This document shows, in pieces, positions 20,831 to 33,671 of a DNA stretch of 64,000 nucleotides. Numbering within the stretch: position 1 is the first letter of the stretch; each line of letters opens with the position of its first letter. Both the position numbers and the translations under genes were made by a program. The notes beneath the pieces are model-generated. The model saw nothing but the letters and a program-made list of their open reading frames with translations, ran no database searches and was not told where the DNA came from. The stretch is from Troglohyphantes excavatus (Eukaryota; Arthropoda; Arachnida; Araneae; Linyphiidae): assembly GCA_963932185.1 (NCBI GenBank), contig OZ010674.1:28069309-28133308 (forward strand), in the 5' to 3' direction.

Positions 20831-21440
20831 CATAAGCGGTTGCTTAGGACGTCAGATTAAGGAAGGTGCCAAATTTGAATGTAAAGAAAGTTAACTGTAG
20901 ATTACTAAGGACAGCAGAGCATATTTTAAGGAATTTTAACTGGTGGGGCAAATTAAATTCTGCAGAAAATAGAACCCAAGAAGTTAATGAAAACTTTGTA
21001 CTTAAAATAGCAAATTTTAAACTAATTTAATTAATTTAGTTTAAAATTATATGTTCTGTAAAAAGTTTATTTAAAAGAAATTATCGAATTCATGAAATTT
21101 TCTAACGATTCATAAAAGTATGTTTTATTTGTTTTCATAATGCAAAATTTTATTAAATTTTTTAAAAAAATATTTTTTTTAAAAAACCTAATGTTTTGTA
21201 TTTTAAAATATATATTTCCGCCATTTTACTTCACACAAATGTAAAGTTTTAAATCTATAGTATATATACATCTAAATCCGTATACTTAGGTGAATTTTAG
21301 ACTAGTTCCCGAGCATATTACAGACAAAATGTGCATTAATAAGTAGCATTTACTTTATAAGATGACCATTAATATTCTATTTATTTGTATTCGAAAAATA
21401 TTTTATTTTACAGCACAAAAATGTAGAAAAATAATTAGTT
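20831..21440. other. AT-rich spacer, nothing recognised
   Basis: No supported gene or repeat was found. Confidence 0.5.
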
Positions 21441-21734
21441 TTAAATTTTTAAAAAACATAATACTTTCTTAAAACTTGTTATCATTTCTGAAAAATGTTT
21501 TTTATAATCTCTGCTTTTGTAAATTGCTGCTCCGACAACTTTTGTTGCCGTTCTATTCAGCTGCAGAAATTTTAGCACTGTGAAGGGGATTGAAAATGCT
21601 GTTCCTTTTCCATTTAAGACTATGATGAGTCTCTTATTAACTGTTTCGAGATTATCTGACTGCCTATGATCTGACATCAACATGTTGTAGCAGGAAATTA
21701 TCCTTTCCACTTGCATGGAACGTTGTGCGACCAA
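21441..21734 (-). pseudogene. Fragment resembling the C-terminal region of a hAT-type transposase
   Basis: A 97-residue minus-strand frame contains VERIISCYNMLMSDHRQSDN followed by NKRLIIVLNGKG. The pattern (V/S)ER.(I/F)S.(Y)..L..D.R.....N....L recalls the C-terminal dimerisation region of hAT transposases, as in the ZBED/DUF4371 group. No upstream catalytic region and no intact element ends are present, so it is a relic. The assignment is from motif appearance only. Confidence 0.4.
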
Positions 21735-23892
21735 GAGTTAAAATTACATGAATGGAACTCCTCTTTCAAACTCCCCTTCCCTTAAAGCCCACATTTTTTG
21801 AAAATATTAAATAATGCTTTTTCAAGACTAAAACAATTAAATTATTCTGGTGGGGAAATAGAAGTTTATTGTGAATCAGAGTTATTTGAGATTTATAATA
21901 GTATTATTAAAAATAAAAGTATTGGAAGCATTGCCGTTTTCACCGAAGCATGCGCACATCTAAAATAAAAATCTAAGATAAGTAGTTAAATAAAAAAACT
22001 AGTATTAAATAGCATTTACAAAAGTTTTGACTATTTTTTTGCATCGTTTTGAAGTATTTTTTTTAAAATCAAACTTTCAGACACTTTTTCATTTCTACCA
22101 ACCTTTATTCAAGTTACTCATATATTTCATATAACCTACGCATAAACGTAAGCTTGTATTGTGCCCACGGGATAGAAGCTATATCCCCCCAAAAAATTAT
22201 TTTAAAAATTTTACGCTTCTGAACCTACGAAATAAATATCCAATGAAAGATTTGGTGGCGAGACTAAGACTTACTGTCCCAGAATTTAAATGTGTTACCG
22301 AATGGCTTTTTATGTAAGATAGTTTGGCATTAACCTGGCATATTACATTGTTAAAAAGTAATATATCCATTTTTTTTACTTTTTGTTTAATTTATATTGG
22401 TATCAATATATTGAGAATATCTAAAAATAAAACATTTTCATAACAATTTTAATAAAAAATATTTGATCTCTTTTCGATCATACGTAAGTAACGAAAAAAA
22501 AAAGATATTTTTCAATTAAATTATTTTAACCTTATTCTTGCTGTCGTTTCACTCTAGACATTCAGTACAAATAACTTGAATATGCTAATTTTGGTTACCT
22601 TAGAATTAATTATACATCCATGATATATTTTGTCAGAAATCTTTTTTTAACCATAGAAATAACATTTAGTTAAACTACACACCGTAAAAGAAATAAATAA
22701 TAAATAAATGTAAATTACTTACTTTTTGTAGCTGTTAAATGCAGGTAAAAATATCTTTTAAAATTGAAAAATCGGCCTAAGGAATGATACTAGAACGTCT
22801 CGCTACTGAACAGTTTTTTTTTTACTGACAGTATTTCAAGAGAACCACCAAAAGAATCCATTGAAACACTTTCCACCCCTTACCCCCCACACCTCCAGGC
22901 CATATATTTCTGCCCTAATCCCTTCAAATACGGCAGTGCAAATACATGCCAATAGTTTTACCGACTATAAAAAAACAGCTGGTGCCCACTTAAGAGATCT
23001 TGCATAGATAAGGAATGGCGTGCAATAAAACAATTTTGAACTGTAGGCAGTCCGAAATAACTGCTCGACCACTCAGTTCTGAACAAAAGGATTTTTGTGG
23101 ATGGGAAATAGCCTGAGGAAATGGCTAGACGGGGAGGGGTGTGAAAGCTTTTTTCCCTCGTTAGGAGATTGAGTGTCGAAATCGGGCCTTTTCACAGGAA
23201 TAGAGATCTGTCTCTGTCTAAAGTAATTCTTTCCTATGCCACAGATTCAAGTTTATGTTTTTACTGTGGAAAATTGATAAACAAAACAAAATTCCGGTGG
23301 GGCAAATCTGCATGACTGGTGGGGCATTTCTACACACTGGTAGGGAAAAATCCCCACCAACTCTATGTTAAAATAGGCCCTGAAGGACAGTTTAGGCTCA
23401 CAGCATTAAATTATTTCACTATTTCCTTTATAAATATTTGTACATTTGATAAAGGTTCACTGCATATATTATTTTCTTACCAGAAACCTCTAGACTGGGG
23501 TTTTCAAATTTAGAATTCAAAGAATTCTTTTTAATGGTTTATTTTTTTGTCAGCCATTTAAAAATAAAATAATGCATGACCAAGTTGCCCGTTTTTGTCT
23601 GTAAAATGCTACTTTAAAAGATAGAGGGTAGCTGAAACTTTAACCGCTTGTGGGAAGGAATCCCCTCAATACAAACTTTATTTTTATAATTACCTAACAT
23701 TCACATTAGCTTTCTTTATTTTTAATTTGTTGCTTTCTATCATTAGAAATCTGTTATTGTGTGTTAATCACATTACTACCCGGTAATGTGAACTATAATT
23801 TATGATAAACTATAACAGTAAAGGTGATAATTCATAGAATTTGAAAGATAACATAGAATGAAAATGAAAAACCCCTGAACGCGTTTGTTTCA
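21735..23892. other. Gene-free stretch
   Basis: It is AT-rich with a slightly GC-richer interval at 22860-23200 containing no supported exon. No RNA genes were seen. Confidence 0.45.
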
Positions 23893-23960
23893 GTGGCGGC
23901 CCGTGGTCGAAAATGTTAGTACAGCCGAAATCATGTAACTCCCCTTCCCCCCCTCGCCAC
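23893..23960. mobile_element. Possible hAT-type left end
   Basis: CAGTGGCGGCCCGTGG resembles the left end of the 13269-14747 element over its first nine bases and is followed by a C-rich subterminal stretch. A matching right end was not found, so this is a truncated copy at best. Confidence 0.35.
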
Positions 23961-24366
23961 TTTCCACAACCGTACATGAACGGACATTCTTTAAAATTTA
24001 TTACTCAAACTCAAATCAAAGTTTCCTTTCAACTTTTATAAAAGATAACATGTGAAAAAAATAGAAAACACTTACTTATTTTTTGAGAATTAAATCAATC
24101 ATCCTTTCAAACTTGCGAATCGGTCAATTTTAATATTAATTTAAGTAAAGAAACAACAACACACGTGTAAACTTATCGAAAACTCTTTCCGTTTGGAGTG
24201 ATTCTTCAACATTCTCGTTTTCCTTTACCCCGCCCTACCGATTCAGCAACGAACCAATAATTTAATCGAAACCCCAAGTGCAGCATATTTAAAAATATCC
24301 TTTTGCGCTAGGTTTGTGTCGTCCCATCCTCCATTTTAGCGTGTTGTGGAAGTCATACTACGTAAG

Positions 24367-24380
24367 GTTGTCATGGCAAC
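24367..24380. promoter_or_regulatory. RFX-type X-box motif
   Basis: GTTGTCATGGCAAC is a near-perfect inverted repeat matching the consensus bound by RFX factors, which control ciliary genes in animals. It lies in a GC-richer 24220-24430 interval, but no adjacent coding exon was identified. Confidence 0.3.
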
Positions 24381-24787
24381 GATACAGCCGATTTCGAACT
24401 TCGCGTTTGGCTGCAGTTTTGATTAAATGGAGTAACCTATAAGAATAAATATTTAATAATTAAGCGACTACATTTTCCAAAATCTATAAAAGTTGGGAAA
24501 TTCAGAATGTTTCTAGAACATTAGGCTAATAAGCCTTCACACGAATATAGAAACCGTTAAGTGATATACTCTTCCATTCGATAACATTTCCACATAATAA
24601 CAACCGGAATACAAATTCGTATAATTCTTTTCAATTTTCACAGATTATTATCTATTTGCTGGTTGCTAAGTACGAAATAATAATGACTAACAATTTTTAC
24701 AATTGATTTTATTTCATGGACTGTTCGTGACTAAAAAGCACAAAAAGTCGAACAGCTTTTGAGAAATTGACTAGTTGTTATGATGTT

Positions 24788-24817
24788 CTCCTCTTTTGTA
24801 GGACTACAAAAGAGGAG
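24788..24817. repeat. Perfect short hairpin
   Basis: Arms CTCCTCTTTTGTAG and CTACAAAAGAGGAG (14 bases, perfect) are separated by two bases. No element boundaries were seen around it. Confidence 0.8.
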
Positions 24818-25136
24818 AGATTTTCAAAAATGTACCTGAATAATTACTAGGAAAAGACGTCATTTTGAAGTCTTATCATGGCATTTTTTAATTAACTTTG
24901 CGCAATTTGCTTTCCCAATAAACATTTAGGATCGATTTGACAGGAGACGTGTTTGTTGTTAAATAAATTCCACTGTCAGTTTGTGACAACTCTCATGTTT
25001 GCCTAAAGTGTATAGTTCTAGGTGAACATATTTTTTTTGTAGTTATTTGCTTTTTTAAAGTTTCTTTAGTGTTTTTCTGACATTTGTAGTATTGCGAACG
25101 AACGTATGCATACTTTATACTAAAAATTGAGTTTAA

Positions 25137-25555
25137 CACGTTCACGCCGGCGCCGATTTTAATTTGTTTTTCTGTGAGGCGGCGCTCAAATTAATACCGC
25201 GCTTCATCTGGCGGCGCGCGATTTTTGCCTGTTCACACCTGCACACGCGCTTTATGTTTGCTCAGTAGTACAGCGAGCAATGTAGAATTATTATGTTAAT
25301 TTTGTAGAATTTGAGTTATATTTAAAATACTGTATTATTATGTTTATGATTATTGAACAAAACTTATGTTTATGATACGTTATTAATTATAATTGTAATT
25401 AAAAATAAATGTTTTTTAATGAAAATACGTTAAATTTTTATTATTTTAATTTTCAGCGTCTAATAGCAAAATCTAGTGCGTACCACCAGTGGTACGAGCC
25501 GCCCGATGAGACAATATAGTGCGGGCCACCGGTGGCCCGCGCCGGCGTGAACGTG
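25137..25555. mobile_element. piggyBac-type MITE, 419 bp, GC-rich ends
   Basis: The ends are CACGTTCACGCCGGCG and CGCCGGCGTGAACGTG, perfect 16-bp inverted repeats. They are flanked by TTAA on both sides (25133-25136, 25556-25559), the piggyBac target duplication. The right end also holds GGGCCACCGGTGGCCC, a perfect inner palindrome, and a CCACCAGTGG partner. There is no transposase frame. Confidence 0.85.
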
Positions 25556-25832
25556 TTAATTATCAAAGAAATAACCTACATAAACAAGTTACACATCAGG
25601 ACTTGTGACCCCCTGATGGCTTCTGAGGCACCCCCAAAGCATCCGCATTGTATAAATATTTAACATCTATAGGATAGTTTGATACTAGATTTACCCCTAC
25701 TGAAGCTCAAGCGAGTTTTCACTGTTTGTAAGTTTAGTTACTTTTTCCTGAGCATAATTTGTTAATGTTATTTTTTTAAAATTTTAATTAACTGTAAAGA
25801 GATAGCTAGTAAATTGTAGCTAAAGCTTTTAA

Positions 25833-26061
25833 TTCTTTGCATTCCGTTGTCGCGTCTCAGGCGCCAACATAACGACTTGTTCTTTTAGTTTCCTGTTCTT
25901 TAAAATAAAGAGAACAGCGTGATCTTGCGTTTAAAAAACATCGATTTTTTTTCAAATTGTTCTCTTGCAGATCTGAAATATATTACGAATTTCTCCCCTC
26001 TATGAGCATAAAAAATAACTGAGGAATAACTGTTCCGTGAAAAGAACGCAATGTCAAAGGG
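25833..26061. mobile_element. piggyBac-type MITE, second family, degraded copy
   Basis: TTAA (25829-25832) is followed by TTCTTTGCATTCCGTTG, and the right end is ATGTCAAAGGG before TTAA (26062-26065). The interior (GCGTCTCAGGCGCCAACATA onward) closely matches the copy at 37976-38238. The stretch from 26066 to about 26155 again ends GGG before TTAA and may be a further partial element. Confidence 0.75.
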
Positions 26062-26065
26062 TTAA

Positions 26066-26859
26066 ATGTCAAAAATATTTTAAAATCGAATGAATGAAGC
26101 TGGAAAAAACTGGATATCCTTGGACGTGATATCACAAACGGGAGCGTCAGTGGGTTAAAAACTTGCAGTGTAAACTTTGGTAAAAAATACACACCAGTTT
26201 AAATTGATCGAGTATTGGGGAAAAAAATCACCAAATATTAGAAATACTAATAATTTATTAGTTTTTTATTGTATTGTTAATGATGCGATTCATTTTAATA
26301 AAGATTTTTGTGAATTTAACTGTTTTAGTTGATGGAGTTCCCGTGTGTAAACTGGTTTTCCTGGCTTTCATCGGACCCTGTTATCTATACATATGTATAG
26401 TATCGAACAATTGTCTAAATATGCATCTTCCCAAAAGGAATTATCTAAACTTGCCCCTTAAACATTTCCGAGTCACATTCATTTGTTCTCATGCCCAGTT
26501 AAAAATTAAATACGTAGGAGGCTACGCCCCCTGCACCGCTGATGTTACGTCAATCGAAGGAGCTAGGCAATTCTCCTGAGCAATTCTCTTACATAATCTT
26601 CCTCCAAAAATAAAATTTCTGGGTGATTTAAATCAAGTTCAAATTTACAAGAAAACAAAAATGCTCTCTAATTTATTTCGTGTAAATGTGTTAAATAGGA
26701 ACCGAGTTATTTCAATTTTTAACCTACTGAAAAGTGCGACAACCAAAACTTTCAAATAAATCCGCCAAACACTTTATAATTTAAAACTGCTAAAAGAAGA
26801 GAGGTTATCAGTTCGACTTATGTATTTTTATTTTTTATGCATGCCAGCGCAAGTTTTCT
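26066..26859. other. Spacer
   Basis: It is AT-rich. GGAGGCTACGCCCCCTGCAC at about 26517 looks like a G/C-rich transposon end but has no partner. No gene is supported. Confidence 0.4.
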
Positions 26860-27525
26860 GTTCTAATTCAGATATTTGAAAAATTCTTTGGTTGTTGAAT
26901 ATGGCAAAAACTGCAAAAAATAATCTTTTATCCGGCTGTTATATATCTGGAAGTACCGATTAACCGGACATTTTTTTTAACAGTTCGTCCAATTTCAAAA
27001 TGTTTTTATTGTTTGATAGAAGTTGTATAAAAATGACATTTCGTTTACCCAGCATTTATTGGCATGGATAGAGATCGTTTTACAATATACATTGTCGAGA
27101 GAAAATATGAGCACAAGTTATTACTTGAATTTCTTGGAGAATAATAGCAATGGGAAGAATCCACCTTTAAAACTAAAAACTAAAAAGGGAAAAATAAAAT
27201 AATCTTAAAAAAAAAAAAAAAAAAAAACGACTCTAAGAAAAATGCACTAAAAAGTTAAAAATAAATTTTAATTTAACGAATGAGTTGAAAAAAATTAATT
27301 ACAAATTATTAATTTAATACGTATTACAACTTTATGAAGTTGGTGCCAATTGACAAAAATCATACATAAATTATGGCGTCGATTTAAAAAACTTGTAATA
27401 AGTATAAAACCGATATTAAATAATTAAATTTTTTTAACTCATTCGAAAAATTAAAATTTACTTTTTACTTTTTAGAGCGTTTTTCTTAAAGTCATTTAAA
27501 AAAAAAAAAAAGATTATTTTATTTT
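26860..27525 (-). repeat. Dispersed repeat family R, minus-strand copy
   Basis: The order is the reverse of the copies at 20270 and 30270: CCGGCTGTTATATATC and CCGATTAACCGG first, then CCCAGCATTTATTGGCATGG, then a poly(A)-like run, and finally the central inverted segment (GTTGGTGCCAATTG). It includes an A run of about 20 at 27211. Confidence 0.65.
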
Positions 27526-27534
27526 TTACAATAG

Positions 27535-27710
27535 AGAGATTTGCAAAGTGGGGTAAAATGCGTAATCGAATTATTAATGCTAAAGAATAGAAAATTTGTA
27601 AAAATATAACGATCTTCAGCAATATTCTACAAAAATATGATTTCGAAGCTAACAAGAATTCGAAATGACAAGAATGATCTTTAATATATTTGACTGTTTT
27701 ATATGTTAAT
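27535..27710 (+). repeat. Direct repeat S, copy 1
   Basis: GTAATCGAATTATTAATGC, then AAGAATAGAAAATTTG and ACAAAAATATGATTTCGAAG, match the segment at 29328-29500 in the same order and orientation with about 80 percent identity by eye. Confidence 0.6.
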
Positions 27711-29327
27711 ATAATTAAGTTACTTGAATTAAAAAAAATATTGTAAAATAAAGTATTTTTATAAATTTGAAAATTGAGCGAACGGCTGAAAAAAATGGAG
27801 ATGCCTAGATGCAAACCCTTGAGCGTCAAGGGTTTTTAAGTTTCTGGAAATTGCAAACTCAATTCGAGTCGTAAACCTTTCAATAAATAACGTTCCTCAA
27901 AATTCCACTTACGTTTCCATTCGGCGAAATTGAATATATTTTTCTCACAAAAATACACCAAAATATAGTAACCCTAATTTCACTAGTCTTTAAAATTGGA
28001 GTATTGATTAATAATACAACCGTTCTCTTATTATTTCCATAATGAGGATCTCACTTCAAAATTCTTTTATGACATCGCCAAACTAGCAGCTGCGTTTTTC
28101 CCATGCTACGGTTATCGGATTTTCCCAAGACTTACAAAATGGCGCATAAATCAACATACTATTGCACCGATTGTAATTGCTGTTCCACCCCCCACAGAAT
28201 ATTTTGATCATGAACATGAAAACTGAACGGAAGCAAAATTATTAAGCATTCGCTTAGACATGCGATCGAGGTTATTAATATTCGATATGTGTTTTTTTTT
28301 CATCATCTCGTTTACGATCTTGTTTTTTAGAAATGAACCATTATCTCTTGATCGTTTGAGAATGAATTATTGCAACGAAAACGAAACTATTATTGATATT
28401 GCATCAGATGCGTATGTATTATAAAATCCGATCAGGCAGTTTCAATTAAAAGCATTCTCTAAAAATTCGTGCAGCGTTGCAGAAGCAATAAAATGAGGAG
28501 TTCCTTGACTTTTTGCATCTGTAGCTCAGGTACACGAATGTAAACAACATAAGTGTATTAAAAAAATAATTATCAATTACCTGCAAAAATAATAACAAGG
28601 GGAAAGTTTTTTTTTTTTTTTGGGGGGGGGGGGGGGGGGCGGGTTCAGATTTGACAAGATATCGACTTTTTGAGTGCATCATTAATTTCTATGGCAATGT
28701 GCAGAGTCTACGACCTTTGTTATATTGGTAATATACAACTCGTTTATTAACGTACTATCCTAATATGGACACTGTCCATATTAGACAGTGTTATCAATGC
28801 TAGGTAATGTTAATTTAGCTGTCATTTTGACGGCCTCTTAGTAGTTTTCTTCATCATTCATAATTTTGGTATACGAATTGTAATATTTGCAAAGCATGCC
28901 TCCTTTAAAGTCAGCTTAGGTTGGTGAGTCAAACCGTGTAGTAGATTACGAAAATGAGGGAAGGGAATGAGACAATGGGGTAAAATGGGTATATTGAAAT
29001 TAAATAAAATTTTACATTGTTTAACTTATGATTTGATTTCGTTCTTTAAAAAAATACTTCGTTTAATGGAGTACATTTCAACAAAAAAACTAACTTCTGG
29101 GTGATATAAATTAAGGTCAACAGTCCATTTGTTTCAGTTAAAAATGTTTCAGTTCAAATAAACTTGTGATAGTTTGATGCATGTTAACTTTTATATGTAA
29201 ACTAGAAAATTCGTTTTATTTACTAAAATTCTTGGGTTTTGCAAAGTTCATACAATCCAAGAGCAAATGTTCATACAATCCAATGAAAAAATTAGAAAAA
29301 AATTAATTCTACTTTTGTTTTTCAATG
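27711..29327. other. AT-rich spacer with a perfect palindrome and a poly(G) run
   Basis: No gene is supported. CTAATATGGACA and TGTCCATATTAG form a perfect palindrome at 28760-28784. A run of about 18 G lies at 28622-28640 after a T run. Confidence 0.5.
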
Positions 29328-29500
29328 ATGTGCAGAGTGGGTTAAGATGAGTAATCGAATTATAATGCTAAAGAATAAAAAATTCGGAAAAATAACAATC
29401 TTCGAAAAAAAAATCTGCTACAAAAATATGATTTTAAAGCTTAAAATAACAAGAATTAACTACAATATATTTGGCACTATTTATATTTTAATCTAATAAA
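29328..29500 (+). repeat. Direct repeat S, copy 2
   Basis: It matches 27535-27710. Landmarks are GAGTAATCGAATTATAATGC, AAGAATAAAAAATTCGG and CTACAAAAATATGATTTTAA. Confidence 0.6.
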
Positions 29501-30269
29501 TTTTCATACCTTTTTTTTTCTAAAAAAACGCTGTCAATAAGAAGAAAAGTTTTTATAACAAAATGTACGCTATTCCTTGATTCATTAGAAATAAACAGAA
29601 TATTTCAAGTGAAATAAAAACTTGTATGCGGAACAAATTAAAAATAATGATAATATAACGCAATTTTTCAAATAAAAATAAACGACAAATTATACAGCAA
29701 ATGTTTTGTTTGATAATAAATAAGAAAAAAGTTGATTTTTCAAAAAGGTGGCTTATAACTTATTCCTAGAAAAACTATTATAATAACAGTCCCTTAATAA
29801 TCAAATATCAATATCCTTAATAATAAAAGTTGTAACCAGCGTTATTCATTTATGTTATTATCTTATATGTTTGTCCTATTATCATGTCCCCGTCACCTGT
29901 ATATATATATAATATTCCCGTTACGTGTCTATATATTGTTCCCGTTATTAACGTTTTACTCAACCTGTGGAGGAAAGTAGGTATAAAAAAAATATAAGTT
30001 TAACTACTTAAAATTAAAAAAATAAATATTATGAAATATATTCAAAGATGTCGTATAGGAACCTAATTGCATACATGCACTAATAAATTTGTATATTAAT
30101 AACTTTCTGATAAAGTGGAAGTTAACTTTGAATGAAAGAATTGGCACTTTTCTTATCCATTATACTGAGATTCTCTACAGTAATTTTGTTTCACCAACTT
30201 CGATGGATGATTTTTTTCTATCCAAACACACAAGTTTTCAAAATATTTCAACATACTGATAAAGTCGGC

Positions 30270-31070
30270 CTAAAAGTAATTTTTTAACATAAAATAATCT
30301 TTTTCAAAAAAAAATTTACGAGTGACTTGAAAACATTTAATTATTTAATATAAATTTTATACTTATTTTAAACTTTTTGAAATTGGTGCCAAAATTTAGG
30401 TATGAATTTTGTAAATTGGCACCACTTCAAAAAGTTGTAATAAGTGTAAAATTGATATTAAATAATTCAATTTTTTCAACTTGTTCGTCACAGGTTGAGT
30501 AATTACTTTTTATTTTAGCAATATTTTTCATAAAGTCAGTTTTCCTTTTTTTTTTTAAAGTTTATTTTATTTTTCCCTTTTTAGTTTTTAATTTAGCAGG
30601 GGGCTTCACCCCCTGTTACTATTCACCAAGGAATTCAAGTAGCAACTTGTGCTTACATTTTGTCTCAACAATGTAGTATATTGTAAAACAATCCCTATCC
30701 ATGCCAATAAATGCTGGGTGAATGAAATATGATAGTTATACAATCTTTATTCAACAATGGAAATATTTTGAAATAGCATTAATTGTTAAAAAATCCAGGT
30801 TAATCGATATTTAAGGATATATAACAACCGGATAACCGATAATTTTTTCACAGTTTTTTGCCTACGTGGATTTTTCTCTATACAACAAAAAAATAATTTT
30901 TGATATGGGACAATATTTTTTTTAAACGGTCAGGTTAATTGACAATTTGGGATAGTTAAATGCCGGATAACCGGATATTTTTTTCATAGGTGCCCAAGTG
31001 AGATATCCCCTATCAAACAAAAAAAAAATCCAAATATCTGAATTAGACAGAAATTTTGTGCGAACATACA
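30270..31070 (+). repeat. Dispersed repeat family R, most complete copy
   Basis: The central inverted pair AATTGGTGCCAAAATTTAGG / AAATTGGCACCACTTC (30380-30435) is followed by TTTTCCTTTTTTTTTT. Next comes a hairpin, AGGGGGCTTCACCCCCT, then AATAAATGCTGGGTGAATG, then a series of CCGGATAACCG motifs ending near CAGAAATTTTGTGCG. No coding frame is found. Three other copies lie within 20-34 kb. Confidence 0.65.
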
Positions 31071-31315
31071 TAAATAATAAAGTATTTTTGATGATATTAT
31101 CTGTTTTATTCCCTCTTAATTTTATAAGGTTAGTTAAAAATTGTCCTACCTTATACAAATGAATCGGTTAAAGTTAAAAGGTGCTCAGTCCCTAAAGTTG
31201 TTTTGATAAAAAAAAATATCCTATATTTGTACTTTTTAAAATATCAAACAGATTATTATTACATATTAACTTCCTTGCTAATTGCTAAAGTCAATATTTC
31301 CATACTCTCTATCCC

Positions 31316-31318
<3 letters not shown>

Positions 31319-31358
<40 letters not shown>

Positions 31359-31445
31359 TCATATAATTAAAAAAAAATCGCCATGTAATTAAAAAAAATC
31401 GTCATATAATTAAAAAAAAATCGCCATATAATTATAAAAAAATGT
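31319..31445. repeat. Poly(A) tract followed by a 25-bp tandem array
   Basis: A run of about 38 A is followed by four units of the form TCGCCATATAATTAAAAAAAA with small variations. It could be the expanded tail of an old retroelement insertion. Confidence 0.8.
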
Positions 31446-33189
31446 CTGGACTGATCTCTTTTTAGCATTTAACGGAGAAATGAGAATACTTAAAGCCTGC
31501 TTTACATACAATTTTGTATATTTAAACATTAAAAAGTTTAATTTTTGTTATGGAACACAAAAAAATTGTACATATCACCATTTTAGTAGTAAACACCAAT
31601 TCCAAATCAATGTACTATTACCCAATTATTCTAAGTCTCATTTTCAGTTGCTGGTCATGTATAAATATAATTGAAACACTCTTTGCACTGAAGCGGAATG
31701 TAAGAAAAAAGTTTTATAATCTCTTCCAATTTGGTAAATTTCAAGGGCACTTTATCTGCATTATAAGCTCTTTCATTAGGCTGTGTACATTTGATCGTGT
31801 ACATTAGTCTGTGTACATTTGATCGGGAACTTGAGTGAATATGTTATGATGATAGAATAGGTGAGTAGAGGCAGGGCCTGATTACCGAATAGGCCCGTGA
31901 AACCCAGGCTTACACTTTACATTTTTGAAGGGCTCCCAACTCACACATTTTATATAAATATTTAATACTCCAAACATATTTTTCTTCTAAATTTACCTTT
32001 AAAAATTAAAAAAAAATTGCATTACAAATTTTAGTAAAAAAACCTTGCCACTTCTGTTAATTTATTCGAATATTGAAAAAAAACCTCAAAAGATACAGAA
32101 TAATAGAAATACTCATTACTTATTAATATATTTTACTATATTATTTATAATGTGTTTCATTTTAACGTCATTCAGGGGCAAGTATTTTAATGCACGTAAA
32201 AGTTCAATTATATTTTTTAGGGTATATTTAGAGTCATGAGGCCCCCATTTAAAAGTGGGATTCTCTTGCTTCAATGTCTTAATGCGAACGATAATGCATG
32301 GAAATGTTTTAGTATAAATTTGTGAAACAGACCTTTAGGAATCCAATACTAATCCAATTTTCAATTGTTGGGACTGAACTTTTAGCACTAACCGATTCAT
32401 ATATTATTTATACAATTTGGGATACATAATTAAAAAAAATTAATTAAATTTTTTTTTTAAAGGTTGTATATGAAAATTAACAATTATTATTCAACACCAC
32501 CAAACAAAAGTTAAAATTCAGTAAAAAAGTTTTACACACACAAAAAAAAATACAACATACCTATAATAGTGTCCGTTATGTTATCCACAGTTTCAATTCT
32601 CACCGTAAAAGTGATATTTTTTTAAGTATTCTGGACACTTTCAAAGGGGAACCACGGCGCATGTCCGACCAATGAGAAGAAGAAAAAAAAATCAATCTAT
32701 TGATGAATTTCGCCCATGTTATGAAAACTCGATATCCTTCGACTGTAATTAGCCCGCGTGACAATGTGTGGTTGATTTTAGGCACAAAAAGACCGTTGTT
32801 TGCTTTGAATAGAGTGGGAATTGCCGATGAAGAGATTGATGACAGAGTCCGTTTAATGAGTGGTGTCAGCTGCTGGAATCATATATTAATAACATTTTGT
32901 CTGGAAGTGAATTAGGTGTTATAGTCATTTTTTTTTAGAAAATAGAAACGATATAATGACACTAATATAATGGAATTGAATGAAAAACTCATTAAGTCAT
33001 CGATCTTCAAACTTTTTACCTCGCACCTCCCTCCATTTATGGATAATTTTTAAGTCCCCTCCACATTTTATTTATGTAGATTTTTTTAGTATACCACTTG
33101 TAATGGTAATCCACATATAAATTACAAGGTAAAGGCCTGTGATCATCACTGACATAGAATATAATATGACTATAAGGAATGGAGCGACG
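31446..33189. other. Gene-free stretch
   Basis: It is AT-rich. The patch 32590-32885 is GC-richer and has opposing short frames, but no splice-supported exon or recognised protein. Confidence 0.45.
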
Positions 33190-33645
33190 ACCTGTGTAAT
33201 AAATGCTGGGTAAACAAAACTATATTATCTCAACAATGTACATTGTAAAGCAATCCCTATCAATGCTAATATACTGGGTGAATGAAATGTCATTGTTTTA
33301 CAACTTATATCAAATTATAAGAACATTTTTAAATTAGAGGAACTGTTAAAAAAAAGTATGGTTATTCGATATTTTCGGATATATTACAACCGGATAACCG
33401 ATTAGGTTTAGCAGTTTTTGTCAAGCTGTATTTTTCTCTATTTATATCAAAAAAAGAATTTTCGAAATCGGACAATATTTTTTTCAAAAAGTCTTGTTAA
33501 TTGAGAATTCCAGATAGTTAAATGTCGGTTAACAGGATATATATATATTTTAAAAGGTGCTGAAGTGAGACATCACCTATCCAACAATTTTTTTTCCAAA
33601 TATCTTCATTAGAACAGAAATCTTGCGCGAACATACATTAAAAAA
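33190..33645 (+). repeat. Dispersed repeat family R, 3' part
   Basis: AATAAATGCTGGGTAAAC, CAATCCCTATCAATGC, CGGATATATTACAACCGGAT and AATCTTGCGCGAACATACAT correspond in order to the second half of the copy at 30270-31070. Confidence 0.6.
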
Positions 33646-33671
33646 ATACATAATAGTCGTACTGTTAATCT

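Noticed and set aside
26274..26579. 101-residue membrane-like protein
   Set aside because: Hydrophobicity comes from T-rich codons; there is no conserved motif, and the end overlaps a G/C-rich transposon-like terminus.
31319..31445. CRISPR-like repeat array
   Set aside because: Units are contiguous A-rich tandem repeats without unique spacers, in eukaryotic DNA.
32600..32915. Coding exon on either strand
   Set aside because: GC-richer than average, but frames on both strands are equally open and neither has paired splice signals or a recognisable motif.
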